Source of the DNA: Lepiota brunneoincarnata
Lineage: Eukaryota; Basidiomycota; Agaricomycetes; Agaricales; Agaricaceae
Assembly: GCA_023014365.1 (NCBI GenBank)
Contig: JAEBUN010000031.1
Location: forward strand, 482,405-546,404
Reading direction: 5' to 3'
DNA: 64,000 nt
Each line of letters starts with the position of its first letter. The stretch's first letter is position 1. Below, in pieces: positions 10,684 to 22,390 of this stretch. Made by a program: the position numbers and the translations under genes. The notes under the pieces are model-generated. The model did no database searches. It was not told where the DNA came from and was given only the letters and a program-made list of their open reading frames with translations.

Positions 10684-13505
10684 ATTGGCTCAGAAGGATC
10701 AGTTTTCACAGGAGCCGACAAATACAGTTGGCCTGGTGGGACGGTGCGGAAAACTGCGTCGAATAACTGCTTGCATGCTTGATTGAGGGGAAGGTAATAA
10801 TAAACAAAGGGATGACTGCCTTGATGATGCGCAACCAGGGCCCCCATCTGAGAGGCCTTCGTCCCACATACCAACACCATAGTCTGTGGTCTACTGACCT
10901 GCAATGATCCGACTTCTTCAACTAATGCCCTCATTGACATCTCGCGCGTGTGCCATAAGGGACTAGCACTAGGCTGAATGAAACGGAGTAAGTAAAGCAA
11001 CAATGACAGCTACAAGTCATATACCTTTGTTCCATCTTCCTGGAATCGCAGCGTTTCCTCAACACAAATCGCTTGATCCTTGGTGTTCAGCGTGTTGGTG
11101 TCGACGGGTTTCCTGGAGAGCCATCCTAGCCGGGTTCCTCTGATGAATCCATATTCCTTCGTCAACGTGGGGAATTGCTAGATTTGTCAGTTCATTTGTT
11201 GAAACTTGTCAGAGGGCCACGCGCACCATCCAAAGGATCAAGCGAGACCTGAAGAATGGTCCAAAGTGATCAGAGCCATCCGTAAAATATCCACTGATCA
11301 ACTGCTTGAAATTCACAGTCTGAAGCATCTCCAGGCGTTCCCGATCCGAGATCACATCTCCGACATCAAGAGCCGGGTTAGTAAAGGCAACACTACAAGG
11401 GCAACGGGGTATCAGGGGGTGGGCCCAGTGGAATTGTGCTTCGTGTAGTAGGCCCGCTGCAAAGATACGTTTCTCATGCTTGGAACCGATAAGTGGCCAT
11501 GACAAATCAATTGCCAGCTGGGGCGCCATGCGAAGTTCTAAGACAGTAAGCAAGCCAACCATTTTAATCTGGGAATGGAGAGACGTACTTGGGTCTACGT
11601 TGTTGTTGACCTGCTGGATAATCCGCGAATAGCATTTCCAGATATGTGCATGGACCTTATTGAGGTCAATGGCATAGCTACCTGATCGTCTTTGATCCAG
11701 AAGAAAGCTAGAAAAAGTAGTGTGAAGAAATCGAATGTTTTCCTTGTGGTCAAGCTCGGGTGGTGGGATATAAAGAACCGAGGGAAGTTTTTGTAGTGCA
11801 GAACGAACGTCCTCCCGTTTATAACCAAATATGTTGGAAACGGAGGCTAGGGAATAGCTAAACAAAGACAAATTTCTCGAAACAAAGCCCTCGCAAAGGA
11901 GAAGATGGCTCAACAGGTGCTGAACGATGGGAATTGAGGGCTTTGGGTGTTGAAAAAAGCGTGCAACGGCGGCGTGTTCGTTTGGCCTCGGTGAGCTTGT
12001 GAGGCAAATGGATGGCTACATACAACTCGAGTAGACTACTTAAATAATATCTACAACAATAAGGTCCGTAAACAATAAAACAATTTCAAATCACATGCAT
12101 TGCGCAGGCTTGCATGATGCCAAAATTCCAACATTGGGATCTTGGGAAGTATTTGGTGATAGAGTTGGTCCAGTGTGTTGAAAGGGCTATTTCCAAAGCC
12201 AGCAAGTGTTGGATCGTCAACCCGAGACACGATGATCTCGACTTGTGATCGTGGGTTCTTAACCTTCGGATCGCGAGTAAACCGAAGGAAAAGCTCGACA
12301 CACATAAACCAGCCCGACACTGCGTCAGCGATTTTGTTGAATTCAGCTTCGGGTGGCCATTGAGATTTATCATTGGCATCGAACATTGTGTCGTACCCAC
12401 GACCACCACTATACCTTCCCTTCCTTTGGGAATTGGCCCCATCGAGTTGATATTGCTTCCGAATTGCTTCAAAGCCGTCTTTGAGATACAGCCGGACATC
12501 CTCGCGACTCACATCGTCGTCAATTGGCACCGGTAGCGACAATAAGATGAGTTCAATGTCAGGGATTGAGAAGGCAGCCGTAATGTGTCCTTCAGGTCTA
12601 CTTGATATGAGCCAAATAAGTGGAACAAAGGGGAAATCGATGACGAATTTGGTGATGAGGTGAATGATAGTAGTCTGTGCCTCCTCGCCTTCAAGCTTGT
12701 CAAGTGCATCCAAAATAACCGGGGCATCTTCTACCCCATTCAACAAGTCCCTATTTCCTATTGGTTCAATGATGAATTCATTGAATTGTCTGGCAATGCT
12801 TTGTCGAGGAAGCGAGGGGTCACGGGCAAATGTCCCGGTGAGATATGCCCGGTAAGGCGCATGCATTCTTGCGAGCTGACATGCAATGGTGGGTATCACT
12901 TTGTTGGGATCATGGAAAACCATGGGGGTAGCTTGAGGGATGAGTTCGGTAGGGCTCGTTAGTTTTGAGCCATTTGCTTTATACTCGCCCCTTATCTCGG
13001 CGGAATGGACTTGATTCCTGGACAGTCCCCATATCGGCTCTTCAGCATCGTCCCATGGCTTTATAGCGGGTTTCACTGTCGTGGCCCTGGTCGCATTCGG
13101 GCGTGGCTTTGACCCGGACAAGAATAAGGTGACCAATATACGCTCCGGATCGGTTTCTTCTGCAGTTGTCTGCAAGATCGCCGACTTCCCCACACCAGCG
13201 GGTCCATGAAACCATAGTAATCGCTTCTCCCTTGATTCATCTTGAGACCAGTCCCGAATGCTGTGGAGGAGAGCGGTACGTGTCCCGGGGTGGCATCTGG
13301 GTGGGGGATCACGTATTTCGGAGTGGAATTCGCAACCATTGAAGCAATGTTCTGGGAGATGAGACGGGACTAGGGAAGAGAATTAAGTTGAGATTCTACA
13401 GTCAGAGCTAGTACAAGAAGGAGACGTACGCGTCTGCCAATCACCATCATCCCGAATGCTGTGCGAAGGTTCGGACGACTTAAACGAGGTTGCGTCGGGC
13501 ATCAT
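10680..13505 (-). pseudogene. NACHT gene, array unit C, split by a solo LTR
   Basis: Exon 1 starts at 13505 (MMPDATSFKSSEPS). Intron 1 begins GTACGTCTCC and ends CTTCCCTAG. The main exon carries GCEFHSEIRDPPPRCHPGTR, Walker A GPAGVGKS and ISSRPEGH. The frame is interrupted after LPKIP by a 186-bp LTR (11948-12133), then resumes at SIPIVQHLLSHLLLCEGF and runs through LRMAPQLAIDLSWPL to exon 5. The Walker B reads LDALDKLE, so the conserved acidic Glu is Lys. The usual stop codon is lost (LPLH-stop has become LPLNQACKQ...) and exon 5 runs on to 10680. The LTR adds a stop after about 20 codons. The three lesions together indicate a pseudogene. A truncated NACHT-only product remains possible. Confidence 0.8.
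11948..12133. mobile_element. Solo LTR inside unit C (186 bp)
   Basis: Starts TGTTGAAAAAAGCG and ends AATTCCAACA, that is TG...CA with TGTTG/CAACA ends. It is flanked by a TTGGG duplication (11943-11947 and 12134-12138). A second copy, in the opposite orientation and also 186 bp, is at 18189-18374 with a different duplication (AAAAT). Only about six differences separate them, nearly all transitions. Two independent insertions with clean 5-bp duplications identify a solo LTR of a low-divergence retrotransposon family. Confidence 0.85.
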
Positions 13506-13639
13506 GCACTTGAGGAGAGTGATGATGACTGGTGGTTATGGTATGCTTCAGTTATTTACCAACGGAGAAGTTGAAGGACACTGACATGAGCACGAGTCAA
13601 TGTCCCTTTCGATCGGCAGCCACGAGGTCACGATGAATG

Positions 13640-14260
13640 ATCCCGCAATTATCAGTCGGGAGTCCTCCAACAAGCGCTCACAGGAAACCTGTTCGCTTCC
13701 TTGACACAGGACTGATTACAGAGTCTCATCCTATCGCCACGCTGAACGGTGCCAAAGGGCAAGCAACGGAGGGCCCATCTCTCAAGTCTCTGTGTTCTGC
13801 CGGAATGCGAGCACGCGACTGCCACATTCTTTGAGCACATACAAGCCCGAGTTTACTACAGTCCGGTAAGAAAATACCTAGGGTGCTCTCGCACTGCAGA
13901 CGCGAATGGGCAGCGAGCATCTGTCTGTTCCTTCCTTCTGACATAGAATGGAATTGTTCTCCGCAGCCTCGATCTGTGTCCGTTTCTGCGTCTTTGGACA
14001 ATGCTCATGCCGCACACCCGGACGGTGGTACCTGTGAAATGAGGGCGGGTGAGCAACAAGGGCAAGGGGTTGGTCCTGGGAGGAGGCACGTCCTTGGGCC
14101 TTGAACTTGAGGAACAAGCTTCCATCGGCTGGGGTTGCATGAAATGTGTAATGGATGTTGGTATGTAGGAACGCATCGGAGTAATCGCCGCGCTGTTGCG
14201 TCTAGCAACAGAACCTTCGAGTTTGAGGGCGATCGTCACCAGCGCTCTTTGACAAAAAAG
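13640..14260 (-). pseudogene. Relic of second-family 5' region upstream of unit C
   Basis: The minus-strand frame MTIALKLEGSVARRN...SYIPTSITH and the following ATPADGSLFLKFKAQG match parts of the better preserved copies at 33350-33870 and 29990-30470. The middle (YTGSGW...NFGxPYL) is deleted here. The lower half (13640-13850) carries the shared flank CTTGACACAG...GATTACAGAGTCTCATCC seen also upstream of units D and H. The piece is broken and probably not translated. Confidence 0.45.
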
Positions 14261-14329
14261 TAGTTATAACACAATTGATCAAACCCCACTGACTGATTAT
14301 CATCACAGCATTAATTTGGCACCTACCGA

Positions 14330-14690
14330 AGAATTATTCTGGTGATTGCTCTGTATCCATAGGAGGCGGTATTAAATCGGGGGCTCCTGCTGGTAAACAC
14401 AGGCAATACATGTTTGGTGAGCAGACAGCCTTTCAGAGCATTGCTCTGAATTCCTGAATGCTTGCTTGGAGCATGTGCAGGGAACAATCCAGTTGCCAGT
14501 GGGAACACGCCGAGGGCCAGCTAATTACCAATGGAAATCGAAGACATGAACGCCTTCGCCCAGTGTAATCGGTGATGAGCAAGGCCGGGCGACAGGTTAT
14601 CAGTCTTCGTCTATCGGAGACGCGAATTCCGAACCTCAGCGGAACAGAGTATCTTTTTGGGAAACGCGCTGGGCCACTGGTGATAGCAGC
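14330..14690. repeat. Intergenic repeat block, copy 2
   Basis: Close match by eye to 2239-2600: GAATTATTCTGGTGATTGCT, GGAGGCGGTATTAAATCGGG, GGTAAACACAGGCAATACAT, then GAACCTCAGCGGAACAGAGT. No gene recognised. Confidence 0.6.
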
Positions 14691-15190
14691 GGGTGAGCGC
14701 CATCAAAAGGGGATATGAAGAGGGTCATATCGTCATCGTCTTCGGCAACGGGGAGTGAATAAGCGCTGAGGAGGGCGCAAGGTTCGTAGACGGATGGGGC
14801 GGCGGTGAGAGATCAGGTGACAATGGATGACATCGTCGCTGAACATATGGGTGACGCGGTCTGTAACGAGGTAAAGGGGTCAGGAGGGGAGGAGGTGAAT
14901 AGGACAGTCGGAGAAGGGATGAAAGGGACGGTAATGGAGGGATCAGTGGGGGGGAGAATGAAAGCTGTTGGGCAGGTGAGGGAGGTGGATATGTTGACAG
15001 CTGCAGAGTGTTAGCTCTAAAGAAGAGACCACATAACAAAGCAGATGATATCATAAGGGTCAGGCGAAACATGATCATCTCCGCCATGTGTGTATTCCCG
15101 TCTCTGTTGCCTCACTCTATCTGAGAATAGCATGTGTTCCAAAGGTTCTATAGAGACCTGCTCGTTTCGAGGATCCGAAGTCATGTTCCC
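14690..15190 (-). pseudogene. Proline-rich tail relic (copy between C and D)
   Basis: The minus strand encodes TYPPPSPAQQLSFSPP...RYRPRHPYVQRRCHPLSPDL, parallel to the tails at 6662 and 26105, preceded by an acidic piece DPRNEQVSIEPLEHMLFSD. The intron donor before the tail reads GTGGTC instead of GTATGT, and the terminal EPRALLNSYSLPA block is frameshifted (SALIHSPLPKTMTI). This is a decayed copy. Confidence 0.5.
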
Positions 15191-17039
15191 CGTAGCGCCC
15201 AGCTGTGGACGCAGCTGATGGTGCGAGAGACCTGGGAACGATGACCCGGCTCCCTGAACGCACTATCATGAACAACATTTCGGGGAAAGAGGCTACAAAG
15301 ATCAAAGTGGCGCAACGTAAACAAGAAACTAGGGGGGAAAGCGGCAGGACGCAATTGACGGAGGAAAGCAGGTCCAGCTGTCCTCACTCACGGGTCCTTC
15401 CGCTATATCTGTTGTTTTGTTGCACGGTGTAGACACATAGGAGGCCAGTGCTCTGTAAGTAAATTGTGCCACCAGTACGCTATTTTTTGTTCGACTATAA
15501 CATAAATGTTTCCCTTGTTCAATGGGCGTGCGTAGTTTCCTGACTTCTCGTAACGCCGAAAAACAAGCGCAGACTCACGCCCCTTGTACTCAATGTAACC
15601 TGCTTTCTACACACGACGACATACTCCTGTTTACTTCGTTTCCGCTTGTTTTCTCTGTTCTTTCATCTCCTACCTTTGCTCGTGCTATAGGTATCACAGT
15701 CATAACATATAACATTGATTCGAATATGAACAGGGCTTAGATGGCACCGGAACCCTCGATAGTTCCTCCCCTGTCTGAGCTTCTCAGCCATCATCCTCCC
15801 AATGTGTTCAAGCTCACTTCCATCCGATTCTTCTTATAAACGGTTTTGATAGACCCTCCCGCAGTCATATCTGACCACCATCTACTCGGCCTCCCCCGGA
15901 TCTACTATGATATAGATCTTGTCGTTCACTGGTTAGCGGCGGTGTTGCATTCAAGCAGGTCACCTGCCAGCGCCACCACATATCATCCCTGACGTTTCTC
16001 AGCTAATATCCAATGCAGATATGACCTGTGTTGGAGCCAACTCCACAACAAATCCGACAGATTTTCATCCAGATTGTCGAGGGGTTGCAGTTTCGATATC
16101 TTGAAGGTCTCTCGGGTTTACTTTGCTGTTTACCCTACCCTTGCTCCGAGTATGTCGTATGCGGAAGGGTACAGCAAATAGTGACATACATCTAGGGTGT
16201 ATCTGGCGAGAGTTTCCTGTATCCTGGAACCTATCCCCTTCTTCGTCTGTTCACGCATTGAAATGTGTTATTTATCCCCCCGTAATTATCTTTGTGGGCT
16301 TCCAGCCGCACTGCTACCGAGCTCGCTTTCTGCCTCGCGCCCATGTCACAAAACGTACTGCATTTAAGCTCTCTCGTTACGGCTCCTGTAAGTACTGTGA
16401 ACATTCAACCGAACAGGCAGTGTGGATGGAATGTGGGTACAAAATGATTCCATAGCTACGAAACAAAGATGAGTTTAGGGTCAACCTCGTTGGGAGATAA
16501 GAAGAGAGAAACTTGAGACTGGGACTACAAACTGGAAACGTGAGTATAATAGTAGGGTACACGACTTCATCGGAAATTAAGCCAGGATTCAAGTCACCTG
16601 CAATCTCACTGATTGGGACACTTCTCCAAAACTTCAAATCACGTCGGGATCTGACATCCCCAGGTAAGTTTCCCTCAAACTGGGCAAGTGTCTCATGCAG
16701 GTGGGGCAATACAGCCGTGCTTAATCCTCAGAGTTTCCGTGTTGTTTGAGCTCCACCTCCGTTGGAGGGGCTGGGTGACATTCGATTTACATACCTCGGC
16801 CTAAAATAGAAAATTCGTCCATCAAGGGACACTCCTGATACACACAATCACCACTCTTACCCCTATCCCACTTCACCTCCACCAATACCATCAAGGTACG
16901 CCATAACCTTGACATGTACCAGTGATTCCTGGATAGATATTTAAGTCGCAGAGCTGTCCTCTTAATATCAGAGTCTAGTTCGCCTTTGAAACCCATTATC
17001 ATTCTCCCTGACACCAGTTGCGTCTCTACATCTACCACA
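15191..17039. other. Long intergenic stretch, no gene supported
   Basis: Pyrimidine-rich, low coding signal. A minus-strand frame at 16377-16709 and a plus-strand one at 16123-16455 have no recognisable motif and no good splice context, so they are left unassigned. An ATATTTAAG element near 16937, about 100 nt before the following gene, could be part of its promoter. Confidence 0.35.
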
Positions 17040-17432
17040 ATGCTCCCATTGTATATCCTTTCACTCTTCCCGCTTGCCACCCTTGCCGCACTCAATGGCC
17101 GTTGCACAGGCAGCGCGGCAACCGGCGTATGGAGGACAGATGGTATCTGTGTTTCTACTTCGACTTGTGCCTCCTATAGAGGCGCAACCACCGACGGTGC
17201 CTGCCCTTTCGATCCCAACAACGTAAAGTGCTGCGTCATTGGGCTGGGGCCATCCGTAAGAGAGAATCCCTGCGGCGGTAGTTCCTTCTGTACCTGGACC
17301 TCAAACCCCTGTGGTAATTTTATCTCTGGTAAGCCATGCCGATTCGTAGCTGCCATTATGTTGATGATAGAACTGTTGCTATCCTTAGGCTCCTGTCCTG
17401 GAGGGAACAACTACAAGTGCTGCAGAGCCTAG
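17040..17432 (+). CDS. Small secreted cysteine-rich protein
   Basis: The ATG at 17040 opens a signal peptide (LPLYILSLFPLATLAA). Exons 17040-17328 and 17389-17432 join in phase across a 60-nt intron (GTAAGC...CCTTAG), giving 110 aa. The mature part has two similar Cys modules: NGRCTGSA...GICVSTSTC...GACPFDPNNVKCC and NPCGGSSFCTWTSNPCGNFISGSCPG...YKCC. The spacing (C..C..C..CC twice) is like the Cys-rich N-terminal modules of some fungal secreted cell-wall hydrolases, but here the module stands alone. It is probably extracellular and disulfide-bonded; the function is unknown. If the intron is retained, the frame stays open with a hydrophobic insert. Confidence 0.75.
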   Translation: MLPLYILSLFPLATLAALNGRCTGSAATGVWRTDGICVSTSTCASYRGATTDGACPFDPNNVKCCVIGLGPSVRENPCGGSSFCTWTSNPCGNFISGKPCRFVAAIMLMIELLLSLGSCPGGNNYKCCRA

Positions 17433-18130
17433 TTAATGACTCTCCTGATGTTACTGATCTTCGCTACCCCCCTCTATCTACTATCATGCCTGTAGTGTTT
17501 CAAATATCTCTGTATCTCTGTGACCGTTTTATCAAAGCATTGCTTGTGGGATCTCCTAGTTTGATTTGTTGTATTCCTGTTACATATTACCCTATTTGCA
17601 GACACGCAGTGCGACTTGAAACTTCCAACAGGGAATTTGAAAAAGAACAGACAGAACCGGCTACACGCCCGTTCAATATAATGCTCTGCGGCCTCTTCCG
17701 CAGGTCCGCACTATACACTATACCATTTTAACGGGTCAGACGATTACCCCATGAATCATGTGTCCAAAGGTGGGGCGCCGAAATCCAAAGTCGACAACAT
17801 CCCCATTGTGTAGTAGAGAAGGCGTACCCAGCAAGACTTCCTTCCTTGATCAGAGCCACGGTACTGCTAATACCGCCTGCAGTTGAGTCTCAGCCTGCTA
17901 TGAGTTCGACTGTCGACGAACACTTGGTACCTAGGGAGTCTATCCAGTTACTGCTTAATTGTCGCTTGGTGAGGTTTTGTGCCATACCTGCCATTGACTG
18001 CACCTTATTACCTGCGTGTCACTTGGGCTCGCTGACGTGCGGGTTGAGCACATGAGCAAAGAGCACCTCTAGGCGTAAACTAATTCGGGCAGGGTGTTGT
18101 TGAGTGTCACGTGATCAGAGACTGATCATC
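17433..18130. other. Intergenic, no gene supported
   Basis: 3' flank of the Cys-rich gene, leading to the MITE insertion. I see no motif-bearing frame. Confidence 0.35.
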
Positions 18131-18544
18131 CACTGCTGGCGTATGACTATTTCTGCAGGTGCAATATCTTTTGATTATATGCTAAAATTGTTGGAATTCT
18201 GGAATCATGCAAGCCTGCGCGATGCATGTGATTTGAAATTGTTTTATTGTTTACGGACCTTATTGTTGTAGATATCATTTAAGTAGTCTACTCGAGTTGT
18301 ATGTAGCCATCCGTTTGCCTCACGAGCTCACCGAGGCCAAACGAACACGCCGCCGTTGCACGCTTTTTTCAACAAAAATATCAGACAAGGATATTACAGC
18401 CATGGATACCATAAATGTACGATTGCTCAAGGCCGGGTCATATCTGGATATTAATTATATTCACAGTAGTGATACCCTTAAATGATATTTCAGTATATAA
18501 TCAAAAGATGTCTCACGTTCAAATCTAGTCATACGCCAGCAGTG
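18131..18544. mobile_element. CACTG-ended MITE with imperfect ~58-bp TIRs
   Basis: The ends are CACTGCTGGCGTATGACTA (18131-18149) and its exact complement at 18526-18544. The similarity continues inward through ATCTTTTGATTATAT. The 3-bp flanks are ATC on both sides (18128-18130 and 18545-18547). CACT(A/G) ends plus a 3-bp target duplication fit a non-autonomous CACTA-superfamily element. Without the nested LTR it was about 223 bp. It has no coding capacity. Confidence 0.75.
18189..18374. mobile_element. Solo LTR nested in the MITE (186 bp)
   Basis: Starts TGTTGGAATT and ends TTTTTTCAACA, flanked by AAAAT at 18184-18188 and 18375-18379. It is the inverted counterpart of the copy in unit C and nearly identical to it. 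It lies inside the MITE, so the LTR insertion is the younger event. Confidence 0.85.
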
Positions 18545-18559
18545 ATCGCACTTTACGCC

Positions 18560-18740
18560 CAAACGCGGCATAGACATTTTGGACTCATTGAAACCACTCA
18601 TGGCAAAGGTCAGCCCACACATTTAGTCAGGAGAGGCGGTCATATGCGTGGATGAACTTGAAAGCGCCCCATGCATGCAATAAGAGCACCAGCATTGTTC
18701 ATGCTAGTACATATCTCATTAATCTGGGTAGCATGGCCAT
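18560..18740. repeat. Duplicated intergenic segment (pair with 25255-25390)
   Basis: Shared words include GTCAGCCCACACAT, GAGAGGC(G/C)GTCATATGCG, AACTTGAAAGCG and CAATAAGAGCACC. It sits just downstream of unit D; the partner sits between unit E and the fragment at 25618. No coding signal is seen. Confidence 0.55.
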
Positions 18741-18844
18741 TGTTATCATATCGGGTCAGAAAGATTAGTTTCACAGAAGCCGAGAAACACAGTTTGACAT
18801 GATGGAACCATACAAAAAACTACATCAAATAAGTACTTGACTGT

Positions 18845-21377
18845 TCAATGAAGGGGAAGATAATAATAAACGAGGGGTTGACTGTCTTGTTTGTGGATAA
18901 CCAAGGCCCCCATTTGAGAGGTCTGTGTCCCACATACCAACACCGTCGTCCTTGGTCTACTGACCTGCAATGATTCGACTTCTTGAACCAATGCCCTCAT
19001 TGACATCTCGCGCGTGCGCCAAAAGTAATCGGCCTTAGGCTGAACAAAATGGAGTGAGTAAAGCAATAGCGACAACCATAAGATATATACTTTTGTTGTA
19101 CCCTCCCGAAATTGTCGTCTTTCCTCAACAGAGATCGCTTGATCCTTGGTGTTCAGTGTTTGGGTGTCGATGAAATCCACGGGGAGGCACCCAAGCCGTG
19201 TTCTCCTGATGAATCCGTATTTCTCCGTCAATGGGCGGGAGCGCTAGATTTGTCAGGCGTTTTCCGGAACTTGTCAGTGGACCACACGCACCATCCAAAG
19301 AATCACGAGGCACCTGAAGAATGGTCCGAAGTGATCAGAACCACCGACAAAATACCCAGTGACCAACTGCTTGAAATTCACGGTCTGAAGCATCTCCAGG
19401 CGTTCCTTATCCGAGACGTAATTTCTGACAGTGAAAGCCGGGTTGGTAAATGCAACACCGCAAGAGCAACGAGGAATCGAGAAGTGGGCCCAGTGGAATT
19501 GAGCTTCATGTAGTAGGCCAGCTGCAAATATCCGTTTCTCATGCCTGGAGCCGACAAGTGGCCACGACAATTCAATAGCAAGCTGGGGCGCCATGCGAAG
19601 CTCTGAGACATTGAGCGAACCAACCATTTATATTCTGGAAATGGAGAGGCGTACTTGGATCTAGGTTATTGCTAGCCTGCTGTATGATCTGCGAATAGCG
19701 TTTCCAGATACATGAACGGACCATTCCAAGATCAATTGCATAGCCCCCTGATCGTCTCGGATCAAGAAGAAAGCTAGAAAAAGTGGTGTGAAGAAATCGA
19801 ATGTTTTCCTTGTGGTCAAGTTCGGGAGGCGGGATATAAAGAACAGAGGGAAGTTTTTCGAGCGCGGAGCGAACTTCCTCTCGTTTGTAGCCAAGAATGT
19901 TGGAAACAGAGGCTAGAGAGTAACCAATTAAAGACAAGTTGCTAGAAAAGTAGCCTTCGCAAAGGAGACAATGGCCCAACAGGTACTGAACGATGGGAAT
20001 TAAAAGTTTTGGGACTCTGGAAAGTATTTGTTGATAAAGCAAGTCCAGCGTGTTGAAAGGATTGGTTCCAACGCCAGCGAGCATTGGATTATCAATCTGG
20101 GAGACGATGGTCCCGAGTTGTAATCGTGGGTTCCTAACCGTCGGGTCACGCGTGAACTGAAGGAAAAGGTTGGCACACATAAACCAGCCCGACACTGCGT
20201 CAGCGATTTTGTTGAATTCAACTTCCGATGGCCACTGAGATCCATCGCTGGCGTCGAACATTGCATCGTGCCAATGACCACTACTGTCCCATCGTCCCTT
20301 TTGGGAATTGGACCCGTTGAGTTGATATTGCTTCCGGATCGCTTCAAAGCCGTATCTGAGATACTGCCGAACATCCTCACGACTCACATCATCGTCAATC
20401 GGTACGGGTAGTGGCAATAAAGCGAATTCAATGTCAGGAGATGAGAAGGCAACATTTATGTGTCCTTCAGGTCGACTTGATATGAGCCAAATGAGGGGAG
20501 CAAGAGGGAAATCGATGATGAATTTTGTGATGAGATGAATGATCGTAGTCTGTGCCTCCTCGTCTTTGAGCTCGTCAAGCGCATCCAAGATGATCAGGGA
20601 ATCTACTGCCCCCTCGTTTAGCAAGCCCCTATTTGCTATTGGTTCGGTGATGAACCCATGGAATTGTTCGGCGATGCTCTTTGGGGGGTTGCGGACGAAT
20701 GTCCTCATGAGATATGCCCGGTATGAGGTATGTGTTTCTGCGAGCTGACACGCAATGGTGGGTATCACTTTTGTGGGATCATGGAAAACAGTTGGGGTAT
20801 CGTAGGAGGGACGCTTTGGAGGCCTCGGTGGTTTTGGGAGATTTATTTGATCCTCGTTGTATATCTCGGCGAGATCGACCCAATTGCTGAGCGGTCCCCA
20901 CATCGGCTCATCATCATCACAAATCAATGGTTCAAAAGCGGGCGCCATGTCTCCAATCACATTCTGGTGTGGCTTGGACCCAGATAAGAATAATGTAACC
21001 ACCGCGCGCTTGGCACTGTTTTCTTCTACAGTTGTCTGCAAGATCGCCGATTTTCCCACACCAGCGGGTCCGTGCAGCCATAATAGCCGCTTCTCTCTTA
21101 ATTGATCCTGAGACCAGTCCTGAATCCTGAGGAGGAGAGTGGTACGTGTCCCGGGGTGGCATCTGGGTAGAGGATCGCGTATTTTGGAGTAGAATTCATA
21201 GCCGCCGAAGCGATGTTCCGCGAGATTGGACCAGACTAAGGAAGAAAATAGCGTCGAGAGTCTGCAATCGGGGCTGATACAAGCAGGAGACATACGCGTC
21301 TGCACATCCCTATGATTATCATCCCTGATGATGCGCGAAGCTTCGGACGAATTAAACGACGTTGCACGGGGCATCAT
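18845..21377 (-). CDS. NACHT P-loop NTPase, array unit D
   Basis: Start at 21377 (MMPRATSFNSSEASR). The frame is open through intron 1 and the main exon to 19572. It carries GYEFYSKIRDPLPRCHPGTR, Walker A GPAGVGKS, an insert with DDDEPMWGPLSNWVDLAEI, FHDPTKVIPTIACQLA, Walker B LIILDALDEL, ISSRPEGH and ADAVSGWFMCANLF. Intron 2 begins GTACGCCTC and exon 3 reads LRMAPQLAIELSWPLVGSRH...DHFGPFF. Exon 4 (YGFIRRTRLGCLPVDFIDT) and exon 5 (FWRTREMSMRALVQE...VLVCGTQTSQMGALV...YYYLPLH) lie in one frame because intron 4 (GTATATATC...CTAAG, 57 nt) is stop-free. The stop is TGA at 18845. It looks intact. The upstream site equivalent to TTACGTAA is degenerate (CTACGTAT, 21514). Confidence 0.8.
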
Positions 21378-21529
21378 GCACTTGAATGAACTGAATACTG
21401 ATGCTTATGATATGCCTCAGTTACTTACCAACGGAGAGGTTGAAGGACACTGATATGAGCAGTGTCAACCGTTACAATGTCTCTTTCGTCGGGCACGAGG
21501 CCATGATGAATCACTACGTATTTATCGAT

Positions 21530-21930
21530 CAGGAAACAAGCGCTCGTGGGCACCTGTTCGCTTCCTTGACACAAGATTGATTACAGAATCTCATCTTATC
21601 ACCACGCTGGACAACACCAAAATGTAAGCAACGGCGGTTCCGTCCCCAAGTCTTTGCGTTAGGCCAGAAGATGTGTACATGACCACCACCTGGGTATCTC
21701 CTGGGAACGAATCCGTCCTCGGACGCCCTGTCAGCAGTGAGCGTTTGTCTGTCCTCTCCTTCTGGCATAGAGTAAAATTGTTCTCCGCAGTCTGGGACGT
21801 TCAGAAAAATGTGTAATGGACGTTGGCGTGTAGGAAAGCGGTGAAGTAATTACTGCGCTGTTGCATCTAGCAGCAGAGCCTTCGGGCTTGAGGGTGATTG
21901 GCACCAGCGCTCTTTAACAAAATTCAATGA
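21530..21930 (-). pseudogene. Relic of second-family 5' region upstream of unit D
   Basis: It carries the CTTGACACAAGATTGATTAC flank shared with units C and H. It also has a remnant (ATGTGTAATGGACGTTGG...GCGCTGTTGCATCTAGCAGC) matching the start of the ectodomain-like relics upstream of C, F and G. It is too short and broken to encode a product. Confidence 0.4.
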
Positions 21931-21974
21931 TAACACAATCAATAACCCCACCGACTGCATCATGGCGTTAATTA

Positions 21975-22390
21975 GGTACCTATCGAAGAATTATTCTAGT
22001 GATTGCTCTGTCACCATGGGAGGCGGCATCAAATTGGGGGGCACCTGCCGGTAAGCACAAGGAATACTGTTGGGCAATATCTTGTTCAGTCCGCCCTAGG
22101 TCCCAACACATTTCCCCTTCGTAAATGATGTAGGGGGCGTCGGGCCGTGATGTACACGCACCAAACAACCCGGCGTCCAACAAAATTGTTCTGTAGAATA
22201 GACACATTATTCCATAAGAAGGTGGGTTTGCTATCTAATCAACCGGTTCCTGCCCTGTTACAATGGGTATGTGAGAAAATCGATGAAATACATGCTGGAG
22301 TACATATAATTTCGACCGCTTACAATACATTCAGACTCGTGCAGTGGACCCAAGTAACATCAAAACTCTAAACAATGCTCCTGCTCTCAC
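21975..22390. repeat. Intergenic repeat block, copy 3
   Basis: It contains GAATTATTCTAGTGATTGCT, AAATGATGTAGGGGGCGTCG, GCTATCTAATCAACCGGTTC and GCTGGAGTACATATAATTTC, all shared with the other copies. A short plus-strand frame (LSNQPVPALLQWVCEKIDEI) is kept open here and at 25940-26080. Confidence 0.6.

Noticed and set aside
11948..12133. LTR insert as a possible new intron of unit C
   Set aside because: It has TG...CA ends and a clean 5-bp duplication and no convincing GT...AG pair at its borders. A related copy lies in non-coding DNA.
16377..16709. Minus-strand frame beginning MPHLHETLAQFEGN as a gene
   Set aside because: No recognised motif, no second copy and no clear splice partners. 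It lies in pyrimidine-rich intergenic DNA.
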